Shown in pieces: positions 16,672 to 25,284 of a stretch of 64,000 nucleotides of DNA. Within the stretch, counting starts at the first letter, position 1, and each line of letters starts with the position of its first letter. The position numbers and the translations under genes are program-made. A model generated the notes under the pieces. That model saw nothing but the letters and a program-made list of their open reading frames with translations, had not been told where the DNA came from and did no database searches. Where the stretch lies: NCBI GenBank assembly GCA_963808315.1, contig CAWEFK010000037.1:27214-91213 (forward strand). Direction: 5' to 3'. The stretch comes from Palsa-504 sp963808315. Its GTDB lineage: Bacteria > Actinomycetota > Actinomycetes > Streptosporangiales > Streptosporangiaceae.

Positions 16672-17736
16672 TCACGCCCCGGCCTGGGTGGTGCGCGTGC
16701 CCGCCGGCGCTAGGACGATCCACGTCGGCCCCGGCGCGAAATCCATCGGTAGATGGGCAGCATCAAAGTAGTTGGTGACCGCCGCGAGACCCGGCTTGGT
16801 CCAGGTGCCCGCGGCCGCTGCGCCTCCGTCCCCGCCAGGTGCCGTGCCGGAAAAAACCACGGCCTGGCCCGTTCCGACCACCCGAGCGCTCTGCGTAGTC
16901 TCCCCGTATTTGCGGCTGAGGTAGACGGTCTTGAACGAGACGATCTGCACGACGAGGTTGGCCACGCTCAGCCGCGGGCCGCCTGACGTCTCCACCCAAC
17001 GGTCGGCCCGGGCGTCGAAGTTCCACTGCTCGACCGGCTGTCCGGGCACCTCCACCCGCACCGACGTCGGATGGGTCTCGTCCATGGTGGCGAGCGGCTG
17101 ACTCGCAGGACGGTAGGCGAACAGCGAGGGGGGCGGCGCGTCGGACGGTCCGGCCGCGGTCACTGCCGCCGTGGAGACCGTCAGGCCATCGGATCCGGCC
17201 GAATACAGCGACGAATGTCCGGCGTACCCATCGTCGATGATCTTGGTGCCGTCCAGGACCGAGATGAACGAGCTGGTGCCCCCGTCGTAGCTGGTCAGCG
17301 GGTGAAGCACCGACAGGGCCTGGCCGTCGGACGGGTTGGTGCTTGTCACCGGGCCCACGGCGCTCGCCTCGTTTGACTGGAAGACGGCCAGGTACCTGAC
17401 CGGCACCGTCATCTCCTGCAGGACGAGGTCGGCGGAGCTGAGGCCGACCGGATCCGAGCCAGCCACGGCGACGGCGACGGCCGGCCGCAGCGCGACGCTG
17501 GCCGCCACACCGAGCCCGGTCAGCGGGGCCACAGACCCGGTGGACGCGGTGGACGCGGTGGGTCTCGCGGTGGCCGTCGAGCCCGCCTCGACGCTGGCGG
17601 TCGATGACGCCGCGGCCGACCCGGAGCTGGCCGGCGCAGTGCTGTCAACGGCCGCCGAACACCCAGCCAGGACGGTAATTGCTCCGCACGAAGACGCGGT
17701 CACCACACGCGTAACCCACGCCCCCCGCTTGCTCAT
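16672..17736 (-). CDS. DUF3048 domain lipoprotein
   Basis: A ~354-aa exported protein. The signal peptide ends in the lipobox ITVLAGCS, predicting lipid attachment at Cys. A Ser/Thr/Ala-rich linker (about residues 25-75) precedes the DUF3048 domain, recognised from the order LRPAVAVAV, GLSSADLVLQE, VRYLAVFQS and VGPVTSTNPSD. The ATG at 17736 is chosen over one 13 codons upstream because AGGAG precedes it. DUF3048 proteins have no fixed biochemical role; here it lies between the chain-length regulator and the ligase, suggesting a surface assembly function (inference). Confidence 0.8.
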   Translation of the reverse strand: MSKRGAWVTRVVTASSCGAITVLAGCSAAVDSTAPASSGSAAASSTASVEAGSTATARPTASTASTGSVAPLTGLGVAASVALRPAVAVAVAGSDPVGLSSADLVLQEMTVPVRYLAVFQSNEASAVGPVTSTNPSDGQALSVLHPLTSYDGGTSSFISVLDGTKIIDDGYAGHSSLYSAGSDGLTVSTAAVTAAGPSDAPPPSLFAYRPASQPLATMDETHPTSVRVEVPGQPVEQWNFDARADRWVETSGGPRLSVANLVVQIVSFKTVYLSRKYGETTQSARVVGTGQAVVFSGTAPGGDGGAAAAGTWTKPGLAAVTNYFDAAHLPMDFAPGPTWIVLAPAGTRTTQAGA

Positions 17737-17898
17737 CGGCTCAGCTCCTGGGCGAGGAACTGGGTGCCTCATCACCTGCGGACCAATTGAGGATCAAGGT
17801 CTGGTCCTCGTCGGCCGGTTCACTGAACATCCTGCCAGGCAGGACCGAGTGACCGTTGGACGCGCTCTCGATGGGGACCGGAATGACATCAGTGCTGT

Positions 17899-19476
17899 CT
17901 ACCGGGGATGCCACCTGGCGTCCCGGTGGGACATGCTTGGCTCAACGGGTACCGCGGTTTCGCGCAGCGCGGACGCCTTCGGCGCGCGGAGGACCGCGGC
18001 GCCGAGCACGCTCGCGCCCATCCTGTCTAGGTACTCAACACTGTCCAGTACCTGGTCACTGCGTGTCCGGGGCACTTCAACGACCAAAATGGCCGTGTCG
18101 GCGGTCTGCGCGAGAGTGTAGGCATCAGGGCCCGAAGTAACGGAGGGTGCTTCCACGATGATCCATCGGGCCATACTGCGCAGGCTGGTCATCAGCCGCT
18201 CGACGGCGTCCTGCTGAAGATCTTCGGTCTCCATCGTGGCGGCCGAACCGGGCGTGATCACCCGAAGCCGCGGCGCCATGGCCACCTGCTCTCCGGCATC
18301 GCCGCCCGGCGACCCGGCGGCCAGCAGGTCGGTAAGGCCCGGTCCTGCGGGCAGGCCGAGCAAGGCCGGGATCAAGGATCCCTCGAGGTTGGCGCATACC
18401 AGCGTGACGTCTGGCTGATTGCGGGAAAGGGAGATAGCGAGGTTGGCCGCCACCAGGCTGACGCCATCGCCGTCGCTGGCCCCGGTGACCAGGATCACGT
18501 GGTTGCCCGCCCCCAGTGAGCTGGTGAGCAGGTGGGCCAGCCCGGAGTAATCCCGGCCGACCTGCGACCGGGGAGAGGCGATCGCCAGTTCGACCGCCGA
18601 CCTCTTCTGTGGAAGGCTCATCAGTACGGGCACGTTAATCTTCGCCAGATCCCGCGCCGACCGGATCCGCCGGTCTCGTCGGTCCACGATGAAGGCGAGG
18701 ACGAGGCCGATAAGAAGGCCGGCCAGCAACCCGCTGGGAAAGATAAGCAGCGGCTTCGGGCTTGACGCGCTCGCTGGCGGGGTGGCATTGCTGAGGATCG
18801 ATCCGCCCGAGGGATTGGTCAGCTCGGCGGTCAGCTGCGCGACCTGGCTGTTCAATGAGCTCAGCTGGCCCTGGCCGGAATTCAGTTGTTCTTGGGCCGC
18901 GGCCCGCTGCGGTGAGTTGTCCGGCAGGCTGCCGATCTCAACCGTCAGTTTGGCCGAGGCCGACTCCAGGGTGTTGATCTTGGTCTGCAGGGCCGAGATC
19001 TGGCTGTTGGCAGAGGTGATCGTGCTCGAGCTCGTATAGCTCAGGAACGCCTGTGCGAATGATTGCGCACAGGTCGCGGCGCCGGCCGCCGACGACCCCT
19101 GGCAGCCGATGGCCAGCACCTGTGAGTTCGCCGGGACCGTCACGCTCACGCGCTTGATGATCTGGGGCAGCGGTTCGGTGGCATGCATCAGCTTGGCCGC
19201 GCCCTGCGCGACCGCCGCGGACTGCACGACCTGCGCCTCAGTGTCAAGGTTGACCGCGCCCGTGGTGCGTCCGCCAGCCACCTGGTTGGCCGTCCCGCCG
19301 CTCGCGGTCACGTACACCGACGCGGTGGCGATGTACTCCTTATGCGCAACCTTGAAGTACCCGATGCTAGCCAGCGTCCCGATGACGGCAAGTATGAAGA
19401 TCAGCCACCAGCGCCGCCGGAGGACGCCTGCGTAGTCAGCCAACTGCAAATCATCGTGTCCAGGCGCATGGTTCAT
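17899..19476 (-). CDS. Wzz/BY-kinase-like polysaccharide co-polymerase without catalytic motifs
   Basis: A 525-aa protein. It has an N-terminal Wzz domain with helix 1 (WWLIFILAVIGTLASIGYF, about 24-42), an extracytoplasmic coiled-coil region, helix 2 (LLAGLLIGLVLAFIVD, about 252-267) and a cytoplasmic BY-kinase-like P-loop domain. The Walker A equivalent reads TGASDGDGVSL: the Lys is Val. The A' motif reads VCANLEGS without the Asp pair, and Walker B reads WIIVEAPS. The tail has no Tyr cluster. It therefore probably sets chain length as a structural scaffold without kinase activity. It starts a minus-strand unit; GGGGAG precedes the ATG. Confidence 0.85.
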   Translation of the reverse strand: MNHAPGHDDLQLADYAGVLRRRWWLIFILAVIGTLASIGYFKVAHKEYIATASVYVTASGGTANQVAGGRTTGAVNLDTEAQVVQSAAVAQGAAKLMHATEPLPQIIKRVSVTVPANSQVLAIGCQGSSAAGAATCAQSFAQAFLSYTSSSTITSANSQISALQTKINTLESASAKLTVEIGSLPDNSPQRAAAQEQLNSGQGQLSSLNSQVAQLTAELTNPSGGSILSNATPPASASSPKPLLIFPSGLLAGLLIGLVLAFIVDRRDRRIRSARDLAKINVPVLMSLPQKRSAVELAIASPRSQVGRDYSGLAHLLTSSLGAGNHVILVTGASDGDGVSLVAANLAISLSRNQPDVTLVCANLEGSLIPALLGLPAGPGLTDLLAAGSPGGDAGEQVAMAPRLRVITPGSAATMETEDLQQDAVERLMTSLRSMARWIIVEAPSVTSGPDAYTLAQTADTAILVVEVPRTRSDQVLDSVEYLDRMGASVLGAAVLRAPKASALRETAVPVEPSMSHRDARWHPR

Positions 19477-19985
19477 CGCCGCGGACTCCCCTCTTCCCGC
19501 TCAACCCGGCCCTACGGGCCGACGCCGCCTTCGCCGTCCTCCGTAATACGCCAGCATTTACTTGCCAGTCGGTCCCTGTTCAGCCATCATAGTCCGGTTT
19601 GATTACGTTTCGTAACAGTTCTGAACAGACTAGGTAAGTTGATCGGCGGAAACCGAACATCCGTGCCGACGAGCCGAGGGTCGGGCCGGAGGCGGATCTG
19701 CGTGGCCGGCTGGGCCAGTCAGGCACCCAAATGAGGCCCAGGGCGCCGGATCGGTGCGAAACATAACGCAACCGTGCGTTTTCCTGCAAAGACGGTGCAG
19801 TTAACTTACGCTAACGACCTAGTGGGCGGGATGCTCGCTCAACAGGAAGATGAGCCTGGGCGATCTTTACCAAAGCTTTATGAAATCTTTGCTTCTTCCT
19901 GACCAAATGAGTGCAGTATGAACGCTTTCGTCAGCGAGTGGCCGGGCCCGGCTGTGGGGGGACCTGGCTGACAGAGGAGAAAACC
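19477..19985. promoter_or_regulatory. Divergent promoter region with nested inverted repeats
   Basis: About 500 bp between the Wzz-like gene (minus) and the secreted protein gene (plus), with no convincing coding sequence. At 19576-19583 and 19621-19628 CTGTTCAG and CTGAACAG form perfect arms around a second inverted repeat, TTACG-TTT-CGTAA (19603-19615). The nested structure may be a regulator site or an RNA leader structure for the Wzz transcript. An AAAGCTTTATGAAATCTTTGC tract near 19871-19891 is AT-rich and could hold the promoter of the plus-strand gene. Confidence 0.45.
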
Positions 19986-21953
19986 TTGCGCAAATATCTA
20001 GCCATGCTAGGCGCTGCGGCGCTGGTGGTGACGGGACTCTGTGGTCTCGGCGCGCAGTCCGCATACGCGGACGGGACGCTGCCATCCCCGTGGACCGATA
20101 CGGATGTGGGCAGCCCGCCTATAGCCGGGTCAGCCTCGTACAGCAACGGCGTGTTCACCGTCAACGGCAACGGCGTGGACATCTGGGGCTCTAGCGACCA
20201 GTTCAACTACGTGTACCAGCCGATGACCGGGGACGAAAGCATCGTGGCGCGGGTGACGTCGCAGACCGCTGCTGACCCGTGGTCGAAAGCCGGGGTGATG
20301 GTCAAGCAGTCCACCACCGCAGGCTCAACCTACGCGCTGCTGGCTGTGACGCCGGGCAACGGCATCTCCTTCCAGTACGGGTTCAACCAGTACACGTCGG
20401 GCACGAGCTACACCTTCCCGGCATGGCTGAAGATGACCTTCTTGGGCGCGAGCGGCACGGTGATCGCTTACTCGTCCCCGGACGGCATCAACTGGGCCGA
20501 GGTCGGGTCAACCACGATCTCCATGGCTTACCCGGCCACCATCGGCCTGTTCTCCACGTCCCACAATCCCTCCGCCATAAGCACGGCTACCTTCGACAAC
20601 GTGAGCGTCACCCCGGCACCAACGGGTGAGCAGCCGCCAGCCGGCGCGGTGTCGTCCACGCCGGCCTACAACACGCCGCATCTGAAAGCGACCGAATCCC
20701 CGGATCAGCAGATTCGCCAGCTGGTGCAGTGCGGTAACACGATGTACGCGGTGGGCACCTTCGACACGATCATCAGGCAAAGTACTACTTACATCCGTTA
20801 CAACATCTTCAGCTTCAGCGCGACCGCGCCGTACACGGTGACTAACTGGGCTCCCGATGTCGTAGGCACGTACGGGACCACTTCCAATGCCAGCAACACC
20901 ATCAACACGATCGCGTTCGTCAACGGCAACTGCCAGGACGCCTACATCGGCGGCAAATTCACCTCGATCAACGGCACGTCCGTGGCGAACATCGCCGAGA
21001 TCGACACCACCACAGGCAACGTGGTCAGCACGTTCGGCACCAGCGCCTCGGGCGCGGTGCAGACCCTGGTCGGCGTGGGCAACCACCTGCTGGCCGGCGG
21101 CCGGTTCACCGGCATCAACGGCGACACCGCTGACCCGTACATGGTCAGCCTGAACCCGGTCACCGGCCGGAGCGACGGGTTCCTGTCCCTGAACATCTCC
21201 GGCAGTTACAACTACCCGGGGGTGGCCACCAACACCACGCAGGTCTACAACCAGCAGCTCAGCCACGGCGGCACGCTGGACCTGGTTGAGGGCGACTTCA
21301 CCTCGGTCGGCGGCCTACCGCGGCAGCAGATGTTCATGCTGAACGTGGGCGGCGCCACGGCCACGGTCACCGGCTGGACCTCACCGGAGTTCGACGGCAG
21401 CAACCCGGCGTATCCGTACCAGTGCGCCACCGTCGAGCCGTTCTACATCCAGGCCGCGGCCTGGTCACCGAATGACTCGACGGTCTACATCGGTACCACC
21501 GGCTATCACCCGAACAACTACCCGGTCGGGCAGACCTTGCGCACCGGGCTATGCGACGCCGCGGCGGCCTTCCCGGCCACCCAGACGTCCGTGCTGCACG
21601 AATGGGTGAACTACACCGGCTGCGACTCGCTGTACGCCGCGGCGGCGGATGCCAACGCGGCCTACTTCGCCGGGCATGAGCGCTTCTCCATGAACTCGAA
21701 CGATTGCGACGCTCTGGGTGCCGGCGGTTACAACGCGTCGGGAATGGAGGGGCTTGACCCGGCCAACGGCAACCTGTACGTCAGCTCCGACGGCAGCGTC
21801 GGCTACTACAGCCGTGACCGCGGGCTTGGCGCAGACGACATGCTGCAGACCAGCGCCGGACTGTGGATCGCCAGCGACAACGACGCCGGCAGCCAGATGT
21901 GCGGCGGGGTGCAGAACCTGTCCGGGATCTGCTTCCTGCCCTACGCCAACTAG
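19986..21953 (+). CDS. Secreted DUF1349-like/beta-propeller protein
   Basis: A 655-aa exported protein. The TTG start at 19986 is preceded by GAGGAG and gives an ideal signal peptide (hydrophobic ALVVTGLCGLG, cleavage after SAYA). Residues ~30-210 resemble a concanavalin-A-like DUF1349 module (DVGSPPIAGSASY, DPWSKAGVMVKQS, SSPDGINWAEVGS). The remainder carries propeller-type repeats: GGKFTSINGTSVANIAEID, GGRFTGINGDTADPYMVSLN and EGDFTSVGGLPRQQMFMLN. It may bind the surface polymer or wall glycans. An upstream ATG-like extension to 19911 lacks a signal sequence. A strong hairpin follows at 21968-22008. Confidence 0.75.
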   Translation: MRKYLAMLGAAALVVTGLCGLGAQSAYADGTLPSPWTDTDVGSPPIAGSASYSNGVFTVNGNGVDIWGSSDQFNYVYQPMTGDESIVARVTSQTAADPWSKAGVMVKQSTTAGSTYALLAVTPGNGISFQYGFNQYTSGTSYTFPAWLKMTFLGASGTVIAYSSPDGINWAEVGSTTISMAYPATIGLFSTSHNPSAISTATFDNVSVTPAPTGEQPPAGAVSSTPAYNTPHLKATESPDQQIRQLVQCGNTMYAVGTFDTIIRQSTTYIRYNIFSFSATAPYTVTNWAPDVVGTYGTTSNASNTINTIAFVNGNCQDAYIGGKFTSINGTSVANIAEIDTTTGNVVSTFGTSASGAVQTLVGVGNHLLAGGRFTGINGDTADPYMVSLNPVTGRSDGFLSLNISGSYNYPGVATNTTQVYNQQLSHGGTLDLVEGDFTSVGGLPRQQMFMLNVGGATATVTGWTSPEFDGSNPAYPYQCATVEPFYIQAAAWSPNDSTVYIGTTGYHPNNYPVGQTLRTGLCDAAAAFPATQTSVLHEWVNYTGCDSLYAAAADANAAYFAGHERFSMNSNDCDALGAGGYNASGMEGLDPANGNLYVSSDGSVGYYSRDRGLGADDMLQTSAGLWIASDNDAGSQMCGGVQNLSGICFLPYAN

Positions 21954-21967
21954 GCGGCAATCCCTAC

Positions 21968-22008
21968 CGTGGCCGTGTCTCCGCCTCCCGGGCGGAGACA
22001 CGGCCACG
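21968..22008. terminator. Perfect 18-bp stem terminator, probably bidirectional
   Basis: Arms 21968-21985 and 21991-22008 are perfectly complementary (CGTGGCCGTGTCTCCGCC and its partner) around a 5-base loop, 14 bp after the secreted protein stop. There is no T-tract, as is common for actinobacterial terminators. The convergent DAHP synthase remnant ends just to the right, so it may serve both genes. Confidence 0.8.
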
Positions 22009-22016
22009 CTCGTCGT

Positions 22017-23321
22017 GCGGTAGCTCTCGGCCACGGTAAACGCCAGATCCAGTGACTGACTGCGGTTGAGACGCGGATCACAGGCGGTCTCGTAACGCTG
22101 GTGCAGGTCGGCCTCGGCGATCTGGTGACTGCCGCCGACGCACTCGGTCACGTTATCGCCGGTGAACTCGATGTGGATGCCGCCCGGATGGGTGCCGAGC
22201 GCCCGGTGCACGTCGAAGAAACCGTGCACCTCGGCCAGCACGTCGTCGAACCGCCGCGTCTTGTGCCCGCTGGGCGCCTCGAAGGTGTTGCCGTGCATCG
22301 GATCGCAGACCCAGGCGACCGGCATCGCCGGCCCGGGTGACCGCCTGGATCAGCGGCGGAAGCAGCTCCCGGACCCGGGCGGCGCCCATCCGGCTGATGA
22401 ACGTGAGCCGCCCGGGCTCGCCGGCGGGGTTGAGGGCCTCGGCGAGCGCGAGAACCTGCGCAGGGGTGGCCGACGGGCCCAGCTTGACCCCGACCGGGTT
22501 GCGGATGTCCCGGGCGAAGCCGACGTGCGCGCCGTCGAGAGCGCGGGTACGCTCGCCGATCCACAGGAAGTGCGCGGACGCGTCATAGCTCAGCGCCGGT
22601 GCCAGGATCGGACCTGGTCAAGGCGCGCTCGTAGTCCAGCAGCAGGGCCTCGTGGCTGACGTGTACAGCTCCACCGACCGCAGCTCGGCCGGGTCGGCGC
22701 CGCAGGCGCGCATGAACGCCAGCGCCCGGTCTATCTCCTCGGCCAGCCGCTCGTAGTGCTGTCCGGCCGGGCTGTCCCGGACGAAGTCCTGGTTCCAGGC
22801 CGTGCGCCTGATGCAGGTCCGCGTAGCCGCCGGCGGTGAAGGCCCGGCACAGGTTCAGCGTGGCCGCCGAGCAGTGGTAGGCGCGGAGCAGCCGGGCCGG
22901 GATCGGGTGTCCTGGCCTGACGGGTGAACTCGAAGCCGTTGACCGCGTCGCCGCGATAGGCAGGCAGTTCCACGCCGTCGCGCACCTCGTCCGGACGGGA
23001 CCGGGGCTTGGCGAACTGGCCGGCCATGCGCGCGATCTTGACGATGGGCACGCTGGCGCCGTAGGTGAGCACCAGGGCCATCTGCAGCAGCGTCTGCAGC
23101 TTGGCCCGGACCGCCTCGGCGGTGGCGCCCTCGAACGTCTCCGCGCAGTCGCCGCCCTGCAGGACGAACGCCTCACCCCGCGTCACCGCGGCCAGGTGCT
23201 CGCGCAGCCGGTCGCACTCCGCCGCGAAGACCAGCGGCGGCAGCGCGGCCAGCTCGCCGGTCACCGCGTGCAGCCGGCCGCCGTCTGGCCACTCGGGTTG
23301 CTGGACCGCGGGCATGATCAC
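22017..23321 (-). pseudogene. Class II DAHP synthase, multiply frameshifted
   Basis: The product is class II 3-deoxy-D-arabino-heptulosonate-7-phosphate synthase (first step of the shikimate pathway). Recognisable segments follow in order but in different frames: EAFVLQGGDCAETFEG and VNGFEFT (frame from GTG 23321), YHCSAATLNLCRAFTAGGYADLHQ, WNQDFVRDSPAGQHYERLAEE, SHEALLLDYERALT, FLWIGERTRALDGAHVGFARD, RNPVGVKLGPSA, VCDPMHGNTFEAPSGHKTRRF and GGIHIEFTGDNVTEC. At least five shifts are needed (near 22920, 22805, 22660, 22605 and 22330). Total span (~435 codons) is normal for the family, so nothing large is missing. No clean stop precedes the terminator hairpin. This is either a fresh pseudogene or a run of base-call errors. 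Confidence 0.85.
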
Positions 23322-23324
23322 GGT

Positions 23325-23358
23325 CTCACCGTACCGGCCGCCTCACCGTACCGGCCGC
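23325..23358. repeat. Perfect 17-bp tandem duplication
   Basis: CTCACCGTACCGGCCGC occurs twice back-to-back (23325-23341, 23342-23358) in the short gap between the DAHP synthase start and the TetR stop. It looks like replication slippage or an assembly duplication. Confidence 0.85.
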
Positions 23359-23365
23359 CGATCGC

Positions 23366-23951
23366 TCAGTCCGCGTGGCCGACGACCCGCAGGGCGAACT
23401 CACCGTACGCGCGGGCCACGTAGGTGTCGGTATACCGGCCGCCGGGCTTGAACCAGGATTTCGCGCTGTTGCCCATCTCCAGCACGGCGAAGGCCGCGAT
23501 CTGCGGCGTCGGCGTCCGGAACCGGCCGGTGCGGCAGCCCATGCTCGATGATGCGGCGCACCCGCGCCGCGTACCGGTCCCGCTTGGCCACGATGGCGAG
23601 GCGGTAGCCGGGGTCCAGGCTGCGGACCTCGACGTTGCAGACCGTCACCTCGGCCGGGTAGCGCAGGAAGTCGAGCACCAGGGACTCGGTGGCCCGGCGC
23701 AGCTGGTCGGCCACGTCGTCCACGCCGTCGAGCGCCTCGTCCAGGGCGGCCAGGGCGCGTTCCATCGCCTTGTCCATGATCGCGTACAGGATTTCCTGCT
23801 TGGACGGGACGTGGTTGTACAGGCTCGGCGCGCGCATCCCGAGCTCGGTGGCGATGTCCTTCATCGAGGTGGCCCGGTAGCCGCGGTCGGCGAAGAGCAG
23901 GCAGGCCGCGTCGAGCACGGTGCCGCGGTTCGCTGCGGTTGACCTCTCCAC
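23366..23951 (-). CDS. TetR-family regulator of the acyl-CoA operon (frameshifted)
   Basis: An ~195-aa TetR repressor. The HTH is in the first 60 residues (LDAACLLFADRGYRATSMKDIATELGM then APSLYNHVPSK), and the ligand domain begins IVAKRDRYAARVRRIIEHG. Near 23545 the frame must change by one base; the other frame continues FRTPTPQIAAFAVLEMGNSAK, WFKPGGRYTDTYVARAYG and ends at TGA 23366-23368. The start is a GTG at 23951. It is divergent from the acyl-CoA operon across a near-perfect operator (23968-23989). The position matches the TetR gene Rv2506 that adjoins the equivalent M. tuberculosis operon. Confidence 0.8.
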
Positions 23952-23967
23952 GGGCAGCAGCCTACGG

Positions 23968-23989
23968 TACTAATGAACATTCATTAGTA
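23968..23989. promoter_or_regulatory. TetR operator candidate
   Basis: TACTAATGAA-CA-TTCATTAGTA: perfect 10-bp arms with a 2-bp spacer, centred in the 88-bp gap between the divergent TetR gene and the acyl-CoA dehydrogenase. The AT-rich symmetric site in a GC-rich background is a strong candidate for binding by the adjacent TetR protein and control of both directions. Confidence 0.75.
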
Positions 23990-24039
23990 TGCTGGGCGCT
24001 GACCGGGCACGGCCGCCGGATCGCGCGAGGAGGCTAGCC

Positions 24040-25190
24040 ATGACCGCTGCATAGCTGGGAACTTGACGAGGAGCACGAGGAGTTCCGGGCCAGCGTCCGG
24101 GGTTTCGTCGACCGGCACGTGCGCCCGGTGGTGGACGAATCCGAGGCGGCGGGCCGCCCGCCCGCGGCGCTGCTGAAGGAGATGGGCAGCGCCGGCCTGC
24201 TCGGGCTGGCGCATACCGGAGGAGTACGGCGGCGGCGGGGGTGACTCCCTGGCCATCGTGGTGCTCGCCGAGGAGCTGGCCAGGGCCAGCGGCGGCATCG
24301 CCGTCACCGCTCTGGTGACCGGTTACATGTCGACGCCGCACATCGCGCACTTCGGCTCGGAGGAGCAGCGCGCCCGCTACCTGCCCGGCCTGATCGCCGG
24401 CGAGAAGATCGCCTCGATCGCGGTGACCGAGCCGGGCACCGGATCCGACGTGGGCGGCATCACCACCCGGGCGACCCCGTCGACGGGGGCTTCCGCCTCG
24501 ACGGCACCAAGATGTTCATCACCAACGCCGGGATCGCCGACGTGCTCGTGGTCGCCGCCCGCACCTCGCCGGACGGGCACCGCGGCATCACCACGTTCAT
24601 CGTGGAGGCCGGTAACCCGGGCCTGTCCGTGGGCCAGCCGCTGCGCAAGATGGGCTGGCACGCCTCGGACACCCGCGAGGTCATCCTGTCCGACTGCCTG
24701 GTCGCGGCCGACGCGGTGCTCGGCGAGCAGAACCGGGGCTTCCACCAGATCATGTCGGCCTTCCAGCTGGAACGGCTGACGCTGGCGGCCATGGGGGTCG
24801 GCCACGCGGAGGAGTGCCTGCAGGCCGCGACCGCCTACGTCCGCGACCGCGAGGTGTTCGGTGCCCCGCTGATCCAGCTGCAGACGATCCGGCACCGGCT
24901 GGCCGCCATGTCGGTCGAGCTGGAAGCGGCCCGCCTGCTCACCTACCAGGCGGCGGCCCGCCTGGACGCCGAGTCACCCGGAGGCGGCCAACTCGGTCGC
25001 CCGGGCCAAGTACCACGCGGCGATCGCGGCGAACCACATCGTGGACGAGTGCGTCCAGCTCTTCGGCGGCAGCGGCTTCCTGGAGGAGACCCCGGTGGCG
25101 CGCCACTACCGCGACGCCCGGGTGCTGCGGATCGGCGGCGGCACGGACGAGATCCAGCTCGAGATCCTGGCCAAGGGACTGCCTGCGTGA
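24040..25190 (+). pseudogene. Acyl-CoA dehydrogenase, frameshifted (FadE19-like)
   Basis: A flavin acyl-CoA dehydrogenase that would oxidise an acyl-CoA to the enoyl-CoA, here probably isovaleryl- or another branched acyl-CoA given its neighbours. Homologous segments are WELDEEHEEFRASVRGFVDR, IPEEYGGGG, IAVTEPGTGSDV, FRLDGTKMFITNAG, GWHASDTREV, ERLTLAAMGVGHAEECL and FGGSGFLEETPVARHYRDARVLRIGGGTDEIQ. They require frame changes near 24054, 24213, 24478 and 24980. The ATG at 24040 reads MTAA before the first shift. The stop TGA overlaps a GTG that could start the next gene. Length (about 383 codons) is normal. Confidence 0.85.
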
Positions 25191-25284
25191 CCGAGCCGGA
25201 GACGGCGCGCTCCGCGCGGAGGACGCCGACGCGGATGGTGCCGGCGCGGATGGGCCGAGCGGCCCGCGGGGAGGCGCCGGCGCG

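Noticed and set aside
8957..19609. Shared word ATTACGT upstream of three polysaccharide transcription units (4835, 13283, 19602) as a common regulator site
   Set aside because: The same word also occurs inside the GH26 coding sequence near 8957 and the flanks do not align, so it is not distinctive.
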